A DNA stretch of 64,000 bases. Origin: Clostridium folliculivorans. Lineage in GTDB: Bacteria > Bacillota > Clostridia > Clostridiales > Clostridiaceae. Both the position numbers and the translations under genes were made by a program. The notes beneath the pieces were generated by a model that was not told where the DNA came from, searched no databases, and saw nothing but the letters and a program-made list of their open reading frames with translations. Positions 18,768 through 27,440 of the stretch are shown here, one piece after another; the stretch's first letter is position 1; the number at the start of each line of letters is the position of its first letter. The DNA is taken from NCBI RefSeq assembly GCF_024341905.1, contig NZ_BQXY01000003.1, positions 451,477-515,476 of the forward strand. Reading direction: 5' to 3'.

Positions 18768-19643
18768 TTATAGTTCTTTTATAATCTTTTTAGCTAAATC
18801 TTTGCCAAGCTTAATATGCTCTTCAACTTTACCTTGAATATCTTTTTTAACTAATCTATCATTTATTTCATATATACCTAATATGTAAATATCCTTATTT
18901 TCAATCTTTGCATAAGCACCTATAGGTGAATGACAGCCTCCATTAAGTTCTTTCATAAAGCTTCTTTCCGCCTCTACAGTGATTCTTGTTTTTGCATCAT
19001 CAAGCTTGGAAAAAATATGTTTTTTATCACTTGTCTTTAATGTCTCTATACCTAGAGCCCCTTGGCCAACTGCTGGAAGAAATACTTCTTCATTAAAGTA
19101 GTCAGTTATGATATCTTCCATATCTAGTCTTCTTAAACCTGCTGCCGCCAATATTATTCCATCTAAATTTTCTTTTTCTATCTTATCTAATCTTGTTTGA
19201 ACATTTCCTCTAATAGGAACAATCTCAATATCTGGTCTTAGTACTCTTAATTGAGAACTTCTTCTTATACTAGAAGTACCTATTCTGGCTCCTTTTTTCA
19301 ACTCATAAAAACTGATATTTTTCATAGATATAAACGCATCTCTAGGATCTTCACGCTCTGGCATAGCTACTATCTCGAAAGGCTCTTCTAATGCAAAAGG
19401 AACATCCTTCATGCTGTGTACTGCCGCATCAGCTTTTCCTTCAAGCAATGCATACTCTATTTCTTTTACAAACAATCCTTTCCCACCTATTTTATTAAGA
19501 GCTACATCTAGTCTTCTGTCACCTTCGGTGCTCATTAGTATCTTTTCACTTTCTATGCTGCATTTATCTCTTAGAAGCTCCATAACTATTTCGGTTTGGG
19601 TCTGTGCAAGTTTACTTTTCCTTGTTGCTATAATCAAACTCAT
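18768..19643 (-). CDS. hemC: Hydroxymethylbilane synthase (porphobilinogen deaminase) HemC
   Basis: Polymerises four porphobilinogens to hydroxymethylbilane. I place the start at ATG 19643 (291 residues, [13 protein letters not shown]), eight bases after GGAGG. The frame is open twelve codons further but those contain the ribosome binding site. Signature blocks: [34 protein letters not shown], and the dipyrromethane cofactor cysteine in [11 protein letters not shown] (Cys237). The start lies 31 bp inside the end of the upstream SirC-like gene. Confidence 0.96.
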   Translation of the reverse strand: MSLIIATRKSKLAQTQTEIVMELLRDKCSIESEKILMSTEGDRRLDVALNKIGGKGLFVKEIEYALLEGKADAAVHSMKDVPFALEEPFEIVAMPEREDPRDAFISMKNISFYELKKGARIGTSSIRRSSQLRVLRPDIEIVPIRGNVQTRLDKIEKENLDGIILAAAGLRRLDMEDIITDYFNEEVFLPAVGQGALGIETLKTSDKKHIFSKLDDAKTRITVEAERSFMKELNGGCHSPIGAYAKIENKDIYILGIYEINDRLVKKDIQGKVEEHIKLGKDLAKKIIKEL

Positions 19644-20337
19644 GGTCATATCCTCCATATAAAACAAAATCATATTCAAGTAATTTATCTAAATATTCTT
19701 TACTAAAATACAAGTATAGTACTTTTTCTCCATAACCTTTTTCAAAGAAAAATCTATACTCATCAGAAATAATAAAGTCCAATATAATCTTATCAATAAA
19801 ACCTATTTCCTTCATCCTACCCCTTAAGGATGTTGAAAATTCTGTTATTGTCAGCAAAGGCTCTACAGCTTTACTCATTTCGCTTAATAGCTTTCTAGAC
19901 ATCTTAGGATTTCCACCATTAGTATTAACTGCATATGAAAAGCTTCCATTGTTATTTTGCATCGGCAAAACTGCCAATCCATTTTTAGAATCACTGCAGT
20001 TTACATATAACTTGCTTCGATCCTCACAATCCTCAATAATACTTTCTATGGTACTTTTATCATCAATACATATGAAGATCAAATGTTTATCACTTAAATA
20101 AGCCTTACTATAACTTTCTTTAACGAGTTCAACAAATCCTGTAGAACTTAAAGCTTCAATATCTTCATCAAAGTGCTCAGCTAAAATGGTTAAACTGCAC
20201 CCATTCTTTATTAAGGTTGTGGCCTTTATTAAGGCCGCTTTTCCTCCACCAATGATTAAAACCCGTATCTTACTGCTTATTAAGGACAAAAACATATACT
20301 CTAGCTTAGAAATATCTTGCTTATTATCTCTATGCAC
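19612..20337 (-). CDS. Precorrin-2 dehydrogenase-like protein (SirC / Met8 N-domain type)
   Basis: NAD-dependent oxidation of precorrin-2 to sirohydrochlorin, the step between CobA and the chelatase. The 241 residues open with a Rossmann dinucleotide motif [17 protein letters not shown] (25-41), and [14 protein letters not shown] (about 138-151) matches the sirohydrochlorin-type signature (normally T-GGxSPxLA/S), though it is divergent. There is no fused CysG methyltransferase. The start appears to be a GTG at 20337, inside hemA by 37 bp, and its end overlaps hemC. Ribosome binding is weak, so translational coupling to hemA is likely. The C-terminal 70 residues are poorly conserved. Confidence 0.82.
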   Translation of the reverse strand: MHRDNKQDISKLEYMFLSLISSKIRVLIIGGGKAALIKATTLIKNGCSLTILAEHFDEDIEALSSTGFVELVKESYSKAYLSDKHLIFICIDDKSTIESIIEDCEDRSKLYVNCSDSKNGLAVLPMQNNNGSFSYAVNTNGGNPKMSRKLLSEMSKAVEPLLTITEFSTSLRGRMKEIGFIDKIILDFIISDEYRFFFEKGYGEKVLYLYFSKEYLDKLLEYDFVLYGGYDHEFDYSNKEK

Positions 20338-21497
20338 TGCTCTTCACATCCCTTTAACTTAGCTTCTTTAAGTACATTGATTGCTTTATTTACATAGTGA
20401 TCTGAGGTGCTTTTTATAAGAATCTCTGCTAACTTCTCAGAATTTCTATTATTTGCCCTATTTACATAACTTGCATATCTATCACTTACTACTTCTTTTC
20501 CTGCTTCTTTCATAGATGAAATTATAGGAGATAATTCTCTCATCTTCAGCCAGTTTCTATACTCCGTAAAGTGTTCGTTGATTATATACTTAAAATCAAT
20601 CATTCGTGCTCTTCTTAAAGCTTTATTTTTATCATCAATCTTTGATATATCGTCAATGTCAAGAAGCTCTACATTATCTAAAGTTTTAATTTTTTTATCC
20701 ACATCTCTTGGTACTGCTAGATCAAGAATAAATAATTCTGCTTCTTTAGGTATCTCTTCATATCTCACAACAGGGTGCGGAGCTGAAGTGCAAGATATAA
20801 TGCATTCGACTTCCTTAAGCACTTCATTTTTTCTATTAAAATCAATTACTTCAACTCTAGGATCAAATATATCTTTTACATTTCCTGGAGTTCTAACCAC
20901 CAAGAAGATCTTATATACATCTTGCCCTAAAAGATATTTTACAGCCAGACTTCCTATCTCTCCATAACCTATAACCATATAGGCTTTATACCCTCTATCT
21001 ATAGCCTCATGAACTGCTATTGAAGATGATGAGACAGGAATTTCATATAATTTTGCTTCTGTCCTAAATTGTTTTCCACAAGTTATGGCCGTTTGAAACA
21101 ACCTTCCAAGTTCTCCAGAGGCTCCACCTCTATCTTTGGAATATAAAAAACTTTCTTTTACTTGCCCAAGTATTTGATCTTCCCCTAATATCTTAGAATG
21201 AAAGCCACAGGCAACCTCCATTAGATGCACTGTGACTTTGTCATCTTTATCGTGAAAGATGTACTCTTTTAAATCTTTATCCCAATTAAATATATCAAAT
21301 ATGCAATCTATATTTTCTTCGCTGCAACTATCTGCATTAAAATAAATCTCTGTTCTATTACATGTATTTATAATAATAACCTCTGAAAACTTTTTAGTTA
21401 GTTCACAAAGATATTGATCTATCTTACTTTGCCTTATGGCAAACTTTTCTCTTATATCAAGAGATAGATTTCGTTTAAATCCAATAAGCTGATTCAT
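20301..21497 (-). CDS. hemA: Glutamyl-tRNA reductase HemA
   Basis: First step of the C5 pathway: reduces glutamyl-tRNA(Glu) to glutamate-1-semialdehyde with NADPH. The 398 residues carry the nucleophilic Cys46 in NTCNRTEIY, the HSKILGEDQILGQVK-like block (GFHSKILGEDQILGQ, about 94-108) and an NADPH-binding GYGEIG motif. It is the first gene of the seven-gene tetrapyrrole operon and has its own promoter upstream. In several bacteria HemA is the control point (heme-induced proteolysis); nothing in the sequence says that here. Confidence 0.97.
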   Translation of the reverse strand: MNQLIGFKRNLSLDIREKFAIRQSKIDQYLCELTKKFSEVIIINTCNRTEIYFNADSCSEENIDCIFDIFNWDKDLKEYIFHDKDDKVTVHLMEVACGFHSKILGEDQILGQVKESFLYSKDRGGASGELGRLFQTAITCGKQFRTEAKLYEIPVSSSSIAVHEAIDRGYKAYMVIGYGEIGSLAVKYLLGQDVYKIFLVVRTPGNVKDIFDPRVEVIDFNRKNEVLKEVECIISCTSAPHPVVRYEEIPKEAELFILDLAVPRDVDKKIKTLDNVELLDIDDISKIDDKNKALRRARMIDFKYIINEHFTEYRNWLKMRELSPIISSMKEAGKEVVSDRYASYVNRANNRNSEKLAEILIKSTSDHYVNKAINVLKEAKLKGCEEQCIEIISKIFLS

Positions 21498-21555
21498 AAA
21501 TTATCACTCCAAATATTCTTAAGCCACATTATCAGTATAAATTCCTAACAACAAA

Positions 21556-21584
21556 AGTATAACCTAATAACAGCTATACTTCAA
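21556..21584 (-). promoter_or_regulatory. SigA-type promoter of the hem operon
   Basis: On the minus strand TTGAAG (21579-21584), a 17-bp spacer and TATACT (21556-21561) fit the SigA consensus. It leaves a leader of about 50 nt before the hemA ATG at 21497. Confidence 0.55.
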
Positions 21585-21665
21585 CAAAGTGGACATATTT
21601 ACTCCCATTTAATTATATATAAATCCTAATACTTACTTATACTTCAACATTATCATAAATAGTTA

Positions 21666-21698
21666 TCACAATCCTATATTCTTTATATAGGATTGTGA
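21666..21698. repeat. Perfect inverted repeat upstream of hem promoter
   Basis: TCACAATCCTATAT pairs exactly with ATATAGGATTGTGA across a 5-nt loop. It lies about 85 bp upstream of the hem -35 box and 140 bp past the asr terminator. No good T tract follows on either strand, so it may be an operator or a weak terminator. The remaining bases from 21700 to 21836 hold nothing I can identify. Confidence 0.5.
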
Positions 21699-21836
21699 CG
21701 TTTGTTTATAACTTCAATCGCTAATTTATACAGGATATTTATAATAGTTACAGATTTATTTAACAGTTTAAACTACGACTTTTGTGACAGAATACTAAAG
21801 AGCAAAAGTGAAAAAATAAATACATTGATTAAAACA

Positions 21837-21867
21837 TTAAGGGAAGCAATTAGCTTGCTCCCCTTAA
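21837..21867 (-). terminator. Terminator at the end of the asr operon
   Basis: TTAAGGGAAGCAA pairs with TTGCTCCCCTTAA (one mismatch). On the minus strand it is followed by a T-rich tail. It starts within 5 bp of the asrC stop codon. Confidence 0.75.
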
Positions 21868-21869
21868 AA

Positions 21870-22832
21870 TTAATATCTTATTCCACTCCAATATACATTA
21901 TCCTTAAGAATAGCCTTAGGACCTAGCTCAACATCCTTTAATGCCCACTTCTTAAATTCTTGGAAACCAGTTCTATCAACTATATATCCAATATGTTCTT
22001 TTCCACCTGGAGCATCTTTATCTATATATTCTCTTACGTACTCGTAAGTATTCATTATTATCTTCTTTATACTTTCTTCATCAACCCAAATTATAAAATC
22101 TTCTGCAAGTCTTGGGTTTTTCTTTCCTGATCTACCCATTATAGCAAGTCTATAATATTTCTCTTCGCTTCTAGTCCATGCTCCAGTTGGGCACTTACCT
22201 ACACACTCACCACAGCCTATACATTTATCATGATCTCTAACTACCTTGAAGTTTTCAAACTTTAAAGCTCCAGTAGCTCTCTTCTTACAGTTTGTAACAC
22301 AAGCTTGACAGCCTATGCATCTATAAGCATCATATTGAGGTTCAGTCATCCCTATGATTCCAAAGTCATGTTGTCTAACCTTTAAGCAATCATTAGGACA
22401 ACCTGTTAAAGCTATCTTTACGTGAAGATCGTCTGGGAATATCATCTTTTCAATTCTTTGAGCAAAGGCAGTTGTATCATAGTTAGCAAATGGGCACACC
22501 CTATTTCCTATACAAGAAGTCACATTTCTAGTACCTGCTGCTGGATATCCTTTTCCTTCTTCTTCTTGGTTTATCTCTAAACCTTCAATTAAATCCTGAA
22601 GCATTAAGTTTACTTCATTCATGTCCTTCATATCTATACCAGTGATTTCAAATCCCTGTCTTGTAGTTATATGAACAGAACCATCTCCAAACTTTTCAGC
22701 AATCTCACCGATCTTAGCTAAATACTTTGAATCTAAATGTCCACCTGGTACTCTTATTCTAGATGAAGTTATCCCTCTTTTCTTAGTAACTCTGAAGGCA
22801 TTTTTTTTAAGTGCTTTAGTGTTTATATCCAT
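21870..22832 (-). CDS. asrC: Anaerobic sulfite reductase subunit C (siroheme/Fe-S catalytic subunit)
   Basis: Catalytic subunit for six-electron reduction of sulfite to sulfide. The 320 residues contain the siroheme-[4Fe-4S] ligand pattern: CIGNRVCPF and, further on, TGCPNDCLKVR. An inserted ferredoxin domain follows with two four-cysteine motifs, CIGCQACVTNCKK and CIGCGECVGKCPT. This architecture is that of Salmonella and clostridial AsrC. It lies 15 bp after asrB in the FNT-asrA-asrB-asrC operon and depends on siroheme made by the neighbouring hem operon. Confidence 0.96.
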   Translation of the reverse strand: MDINTKALKKNAFRVTKKRGITSSRIRVPGGHLDSKYLAKIGEIAEKFGDGSVHITTRQGFEITGIDMKDMNEVNLMLQDLIEGLEINQEEEGKGYPAAGTRNVTSCIGNRVCPFANYDTTAFAQRIEKMIFPDDLHVKIALTGCPNDCLKVRQHDFGIIGMTEPQYDAYRCIGCQACVTNCKKRATGALKFENFKVVRDHDKCIGCGECVGKCPTGAWTRSEEKYYRLAIMGRSGKKNPRLAEDFIIWVDEESIKKIIMNTYEYVREYIDKDAPGGKEHIGYIVDRTGFQEFKKWALKDVELGPKAILKDNVYWSGIRY

Positions 22833-22847
22833 TATCTTTACCTCCTT

Positions 22848-23639
22848 CTAATCTCTTAGAAGCTTTCCAACTGAATAATTAAATACAGGACCATCTAAAC
22901 ATACATAAGTGTCATCAATCTTACAATGTCCACATTTTCCAAGACCACAACACATCTTTCTTTCATGAGATATCCAGATCTTTTCTTCTTTAATTTCTCT
23001 CTTTAAGAATTCACCTACTGTAAATTTCATCATCATTGGAGGTCCAACTACTATAACTTCAACATTTTCCATATCATCAATCTGTAATTCAGGAATATAC
23101 TTAGTAACTAGCCCTACCTTCCCTTCATAACCTTCTGGAGCAGTATCTACAGTTAATATATGATTTATATTTTCCTTCCAAACTTCCATATCATCTTTAA
23201 ATAACATATCAGTAGGAGACTTAAATCCTGATATTAAAGTAAACTTCTTAGCTTCATTAGGGTTTTGTGAGAAGTAATCAACTATTCCCTTTACTGGTGA
23301 AAGACCTGTTCCACCTGCTACAACTATAACTTCTTTTCCTCTATAATTTTCTATATCAAAGCCATTACCATATGGTCCTCTTAAAAATAATTGTTGACCA
23401 ACGTAGTAATTGAATATTTCTTCCGTAACTACCCCAACTCTTCTTATTGTAAGTTCTATATAGTCTTCGCCTATTCCACTTACTGATATAGGAGCTTCCC
23501 CGTACTTTGGAAGAGACACCTCAAAGAATTGTCCTGGTTTTACATCACCTTTAAATGAAAGCCTAAAAGTATATTCTATTTCTGTATGCTTTTTTATATC
23601 TAAAATCGTTGACTTTGATGGCATATATGGATTATTCAT
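22848..23639 (-). CDS. asrB: Anaerobic sulfite reductase subunit B (FAD/NAD(P)H and 2Fe-2S electron-transfer subunit)
   Basis: Electron input module, 263 residues, of the ferredoxin-NADP reductase superfamily. FAD-binding LRGPYGNGF (about 85-93), the nucleotide-binding VVAGGTGLSPV (about 106-116), and a C-terminal cysteine cluster CCGLGKCGHC plus a later Cys (VCLDGPV) for a [2Fe-2S] centre, as in dihydroorotate dehydrogenase PyrK. It overlaps asrA by 8 bp, so the two are translationally coupled. Confidence 0.95.
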   Translation of the reverse strand: MNNPYMPSKSTILDIKKHTEIEYTFRLSFKGDVKPGQFFEVSLPKYGEAPISVSGIGEDYIELTIRRVGVVTEEIFNYYVGQQLFLRGPYGNGFDIENYRGKEVIVVAGGTGLSPVKGIVDYFSQNPNEAKKFTLISGFKSPTDMLFKDDMEVWKENINHILTVDTAPEGYEGKVGLVTKYIPELQIDDMENVEVIVVGPPMMMKFTVGEFLKREIKEEKIWISHERKMCCGLGKCGHCKIDDTYVCLDGPVFNYSVGKLLRD

Positions 23640-24648
23640 TTGCTTTCACCTCTTCCATTCCTTTTTCTAATTTATTTACGCAGTTTGAGAAGGATATATA
23701 TTCTGGACAGATATCATCGCATCTACCACAACCAACACACATGTTATATCCCCACTTCTTCTTATAGTCATATACCTTATGAAGAACCTTAAATCTCATT
23801 CTTTGACCTTTATCTAATCTAAAGCCATGTCCCCCGGCCATGTTTGTATATCCATCTACATGACAAGAAGCCCAAACTCTTCTTCTTTCTCCAGCCTTTT
23901 TGTTGTCTTTGTAGAATACATCCTGCATTGTAAAGCATGTACATGTAGGGCATACAAAGTTACATCTCCCGCAAGCTATGCATCTAGCTGAGTATTCTTT
24001 CCACATAGATGAATTCATTACACTTAAATCTAAGTTTTCTGGTATGTTGACCTTTACTCCATTTTCAGTAACAAAATCAACTTCAACTTCTGCTTCTTCT
24101 CTTGAAAGATCTCCTAAGATAGCCTCAAGTTCAGCATCCTTAACATCAAAATAAACCATATCATCTTCAACTTTTATATAAGCTTGATGTTCATCAGTTT
24201 TGTTTGTTCCCATGCTTACACAGAAGCAGTTTTCAAAGCTTTCACTGCATCCTATAAGAACAAATTTTGTTCTCTCTCTAAGTACTTTGTAATATGGATC
24301 TTCGAAACCATTTCTTAAATATATATCATCAATTCTTTTTACAGAATGCATATCACAGCTTCTTAAGAATATTATTGCTCCTTTTTCCTCTTGCTTTGGC
24401 TCTATCCATTCATCTTCTGTAAAGTAGAACAAAGTTTGAGTAATTGGAAGTAATACTTCTTTATATGAAAAATCTGATTTTTTATCAAACACAACTTCAT
24501 TTATATCACTTATTTCACCATATCTAACTACATCTGTATCTGAATAACTTCCCTTTCCTTCAAATACTTTTGGAGCAAATATCTTGTACTTTTCTGAAAG
24601 CTTTTCTAAATACTCGTTATAACTCTCTACAGTCATCTTAAATCCCAT
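23632..24648 (-). CDS. asrA: Anaerobic sulfite reductase subunit A (4Fe-4S ferredoxin-type)
   Basis: Electron-transfer subunit of 338 residues. Two ferredoxin-like cysteine motifs, CIACGRCNFVCPTC (about 224-237) and CVGCGRCDDICP (about 303-314), bracket a cysteine-containing segment of the hydrogenase beta-subunit type. The ATG has AAGGAG seven bases upstream. It lies 11 bp after the FNT-channel gene. Confidence 0.95.
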   Translation of the reverse strand: MGFKMTVESYNEYLEKLSEKYKIFAPKVFEGKGSYSDTDVVRYGEISDINEVVFDKKSDFSYKEVLLPITQTLFYFTEDEWIEPKQEEKGAIIFLRSCDMHSVKRIDDIYLRNGFEDPYYKVLRERTKFVLIGCSESFENCFCVSMGTNKTDEHQAYIKVEDDMVYFDVKDAELEAILGDLSREEAEVEVDFVTENGVKVNIPENLDLSVMNSSMWKEYSARCIACGRCNFVCPTCTCFTMQDVFYKDNKKAGERRRVWASCHVDGYTNMAGGHGFRLDKGQRMRFKVLHKVYDYKKKWGYNMCVGCGRCDDICPEYISFSNCVNKLEKGMEEVKANE

Positions 24649-24659
24649 AATAGTACTCC

Positions 24660-25427
24660 TTATTTTTCTCTAGAAATTAAATAGTAAGGTATTGCCAATA
24701 TTACAGCACCACCAACAATATTGCCTAAAGTTACAAATGTTAAATTATGAATAAATCCACTTAAGCTTATAGTAGCTTGATGTGGAACAAATAAACCTAT
24801 TGCTAAAAGTGTCATATTTGCTATGCTATGCTCAAAACCAGCTGTTATAAATACAAATAAGCACCAAAAAATCATAACTAGCTTTCCTATTTCTTCTTTC
24901 ATCTTGAAACTACACCAAACTGCTAGGCATACTAATACATTACATAAAATTCCTCTAACAAAAAGTTCTTGACTTGATAGATGCATCTTTGTGTTAGTTG
25001 CACTTACTATAAACTTTCCAACTGGTCCTGAAGCTAGTCCAGCAGAATAAAATAAGAAGGCTCCAAACACTGAACCTACAAGATTACCTATAAAACTTAC
25101 AATCCAAACTAATATAACGTCTAACCATGAAACGGTTTTCTTTAGAGCACCGATTGTCATTACAAAGTTATTTCCTGTAAATAATTCTGATCCAGCAAAA
25201 ATAACTAATGAAAGTGCTACACCAAAAGATGCTCCCATTGCTATCTTTGTAGCTGGCGAGTTTGCCGTTGATAGCAATCCACCTACAGTAAATATAAGCA
25301 TTATACCTAATCCTACGTACAATCCTGCAAAAGCTGATGATAATAAATAACCAACCTTATTGTTTCTTAATAATTCACTTTTTCCTTTTGCTGCCTGAGC
25401 AACTTTGTTAATTTCTTCACTAAACAT
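24660..25427 (-). CDS. Formate/nitrite-transporter-family channel, probable hydrosulfide channel
   Basis: Pentameric membrane channel of the FNT family, 255 residues from ATG 25427, which lies seven bases after GGGAGGG; the ATG at 25451 would place that ribosome binding site inside the gene. Six transmembrane helices are visible, with family blocks FAGSELFTGNNF, ELFVRGILCNVLVCLAVW and GFEHSIANM. FNT proteins conduct small monovalent anions. In Clostridioides difficile an FNT member encoded with asrABC is the hydrosulfide channel HSC. Being first in this asr operon, the most economical role is export of HS- (or import of sulfite). Formate or nitrite transport remains possible. Confidence 0.88.
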   Translation of the reverse strand: MFSEEINKVAQAAKGKSELLRNNKVGYLLSSAFAGLYVGLGIMLIFTVGGLLSTANSPATKIAMGASFGVALSLVIFAGSELFTGNNFVMTIGALKKTVSWLDVILVWIVSFIGNLVGSVFGAFLFYSAGLASGPVGKFIVSATNTKMHLSSQELFVRGILCNVLVCLAVWCSFKMKEEIGKLVMIFWCLFVFITAGFEHSIANMTLLAIGLFVPHQATISLSGFIHNLTFVTLGNIVGGAVILAIPYYLISREK

Positions 25428-25451
25428 AATAAATCCCTCCCGTATACCCAT

Positions 25452-25501
25452 AGTTTACTAAAAAAAATGAAAGTAGACTGTGATAAATATCACAGTCTAC
25501 T
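25452..25501 (-). promoter_or_regulatory. Crp-type operator and promoter of the FNT-asrABC operon
   Basis: A perfect palindrome with 14-bp arms and a 2-bp centre (25472-25501) contains TGTGA-TAAATA-TCACA (25479-25494), an exact Crp half-site pair. A -10-like TAAACT lies at 25452-25457 on the minus strand; the start site predicted from it (25445) puts the operator centre at -41.5, the class II activator position. The downstream TTTCATTTTTTTT could alternatively make the palindrome a terminator-like hairpin in the leader of a longer transcript. The Crp-family gene 0.7 kb away has a matching recognition helix. Confidence 0.65.
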
Positions 25502-25535
25502 GGAAAACTTAAAATTCATTAATTTAACGTATACT

Positions 25536-25610
25536 ATAAAAAAAATCGCTGAAACGACTTTCTTCAGTGATTTTTTGCACATCTGCATTTAGGCCGTATA
25601 CACATATTTA
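25536..25610 (-). repeat. Partial copy of the MITE-like intergenic repeat
   Basis: Read on the minus strand it contains CAGATGTGCAAAAAATCACT, then GAAGAAAGTCGTTTCAGCGA and a T tract, matching the right half of copy 1 at 9.85-9.92 kb. The hairpin CACTGAAG / TTTCAGCG with flanking A and T runs could act as a terminator on both strands. Confidence 0.6.
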
Positions 25611-25646
25611 TCCTCAACTTTATCTTTGATATAATTTTCTAAAGAA

Positions 25647-25681
25647 TAAAAAAGAGCCCTTGAAAATCAAGGGTTCCTCTT
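25647..25681 (-). terminator. Terminator after the 62-residue gene
   Basis: CCCTTGA pairs with TCAAGGG, and AAGAG with CTCTT outside a short bulge. On the minus strand it is followed by TTTTTT. It ends 16 bp from the stop codon. Confidence 0.8.
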
Positions 25682-25696
25682 AAATATCTATGTATA

Positions 25697-25885
25697 CTAG
25701 CTTTCAGTATAGTTTGATAGTGTATCTTGTGTTACGTTTATTGCATTGTTAACAGCATCTAAAGATTTTTGGATCTTTTGTTTGTTTTGATCTTTTTCAA
25801 CTGTGTTTAGCGCGTCTTGAAGATGTTGTTTGCAGTGATTTAACTCATCACAAGTTGTTTGTACATTTTGTCTTGCATTTGCCAT
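25697..25885 (-). CDS. Hypothetical 62-residue helical protein
   Basis: I do not recognise this protein. It is real by context: GAGGGAATTCC-type ribosome binding site upstream of the ATG, a proper terminator, and no longer ORF on the other strand. The sequence is Asn/Gln/Asp rich, entirely polar, and looks like two amphipathic helices (CDELNHCKQHLQDALNTVEK and IQKSLDAVNNAINVTQDTLS) with two cysteines seven residues apart (TTCDELNHCK). A small soluble coiled-coil protein is likely. It lies between the asr operon and the divergent Crp-family gene. Clostridia have many such small spore- or stress-related proteins, but nothing here proves that. Confidence 0.7.
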   Translation of the reverse strand: MANARQNVQTTCDELNHCKQHLQDALNTVEKDQNKQKIQKSLDAVNNAINVTQDTLSNYTES

Positions 25886-26180
25886 TGGAATTCCCTCCTT
25901 TACATTTTATTGAGGCTTACCGTGAAAGATAATATATATTTTTTTAAAGCCTACTTTTGAACGATATTATTATGTGCAGTTAAAACCAAAAAAATTCTCC
26001 CTTAAATTTAAAAATAATTTTTACAATTATTTTCTTGTATAACTAATAACGCATTAAAGAAGTGATATCTTAATTTCAACACAGTGTTTAAACATAATCT
26101 AGATTTAAATTTATGTTATTGTGTATCTTTTATCTAAACTCTGATAAAATGAATTTATATTTTCTTTAAGAAGGGATAAC

Positions 26181-26870
26181 ATGACTGAATTTAACTTTGA
26201 TCAAATTAAAAATTTAGAGGTATTTGCAGGCCTTGATGACGAGTTTCTATTAAGGCTTTATAATGTTGGAAAAATAAAAAAATTTGATAAAAACACCCAT
26301 GTTTTTATGGATAAGGATATCGTTAACAATATATTTGTTGTCTTAAAAGGCAAGTTTTCTTTATATAAATTGAGTGAAAATGCTCAAAAGAAAGTTGTTT
26401 TTATCTTAGGAGAAGGAAAAATACTAAATGAAGTTATTTTAGATGACTTACCAGCCTCCATCTGCTGTGAGACCTTTGAAGAAGGTTATCTTCTGGTATA
26501 TGATAAAAAAACTTTTATAGATCTTATGGAAGAAAACTTTACTTTCACTAAAAATGTTATAAACTCTTTAGCTAAAAAGGTTAGAAGACTTTATAGACAG
26601 ATGAAAAATACTACTCCTATAAAGATAGAGAAAAAACTGGCAGCAAAACTTTGGAAACTTTCTAAAGATTATGGTGTTTTTCATCCTTTAGGAACTTTGA
26701 TTAATCTTAACGTATCAGTCACATATCTTGCTGATATGTTTGGCAGTCAAAGAGAAACTATATCCAGAGCTTTAAAAAAATTGCAAGAATTAGATTTAAT
26801 AATAGTTGAAAGCAAAAAAATCTTTATTCCTGATAGAGATAAACTTTCAAACTATTTTAAAGATATTTAA
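26181..26870 (+). CDS. Crp/Fnr-family transcriptional regulator
   Basis: 229 residues: cyclic-nucleotide-binding-like beta barrel (about 1-125), dimer helix, and a Crp-type winged helix (about 150-229). The recognition helix SQRETISRALKKL (189-201) keeps Arg191, Glu192 and Arg196, the residues by which Crp reads TGTGA. No N-terminal Fnr cysteine cluster is present; the only cysteines are the pair in ICCE. The effector is therefore not oxygen via a classical Fnr Fe-S cluster. The ribosome binding site is AGAAGGGA. A perfect TGTGA-N6-TCACA site lies upstream of the nearby asr operon, which makes that operon the first candidate target. Confidence 0.9.
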   Translation: MTEFNFDQIKNLEVFAGLDDEFLLRLYNVGKIKKFDKNTHVFMDKDIVNNIFVVLKGKFSLYKLSENAQKKVVFILGEGKILNEVILDDLPASICCETFEEGYLLVYDKKTFIDLMEENFTFTKNVINSLAKKVRRLYRQMKNTTPIKIEKKLAAKLWKLSKDYGVFHPLGTLINLNVSVTYLADMFGSQRETISRALKKLQELDLIIVESKKIFIPDRDKLSNYFKDI

Positions 26871-26971
26871 TACAAATTTATTATCAGGTATAATTGACAT
26901 AGGATAAAATTAAATATTCTTCAATTTGGAAAAAGTAATTCACTATAAATATAATTAAAGGAGATTAAATT

Positions 26972-27205
26972 ATGAACGAGGGACAAGAAAGATTTTTAGG
27001 CTATATTCTAGAGAGAGCACAAGAAGACAAGGTCGAAGAAGCTAAGGCATTACTTGCTGGTAACTTCAAAAAGCAAGCAGAAGGAACTTTCACTGCTGAA
27101 GATGCAAAACAATTTGCTATAAAGATTATAACTTTCTTAAAGCCAGAAAAGGTAGAAGAAGTACAAGCAGTTATGAAGCAATTTGCTCAAAATTCTTCTC
27201 ATTAA
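26972..27205 (+). CDS. Hypothetical 77-residue protein
   Basis: I do not recognise this protein. The ATG follows AAAGGAGA and the gene ends before a strong terminator, so it is probably expressed. The sequence is soluble, mostly helical and charged (RFLGYILERAQEDKVEEAKA, then FTAEDAKQFAIKIITFLKPE), with no signal peptide or cysteine. It follows the Crp-family gene by 101 bp on the same strand and could be cotranscribed with it. Confidence 0.75.
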   Translation: MNEGQERFLGYILERAQEDKVEEAKALLAGNFKKQAEGTFTAEDAKQFAIKIITFLKPEKVEEVQAVMKQFAQNSSH

Positions 27206-27293
27206 TAGTACCAAATATTATTTATAATTTCAGAAATATTTTTTAGAAAATATTTTAAGTATTTCGTCACAGTAATTAAACATATCTTATATA

Positions 27294-27334
27294 AAAAAAC
27301 TTGCTAACATTATCACACTGTCAGCAAGTTTTTT
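27294..27334. terminator. Bidirectional terminator between the 77-residue gene and isocitrate dehydrogenase
   Basis: Perfect 12-bp stem AAAAAACTTGCT / AGCAAGTTTTTT around a 17-nt loop, with A and T runs on both sides. It serves the plus-strand gene and the convergent minus-strand dehydrogenase operon. Confidence 0.85.
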
Positions 27335-27440
27335 ATATTATCTCAGTAATCCTTTAAGCATTGGTAAGCGTTAAATATGACCTTGATTATACATAACATG
27401 ATATTTAACTCACCCTACTTTAATAGATCCTTTCATTCAA

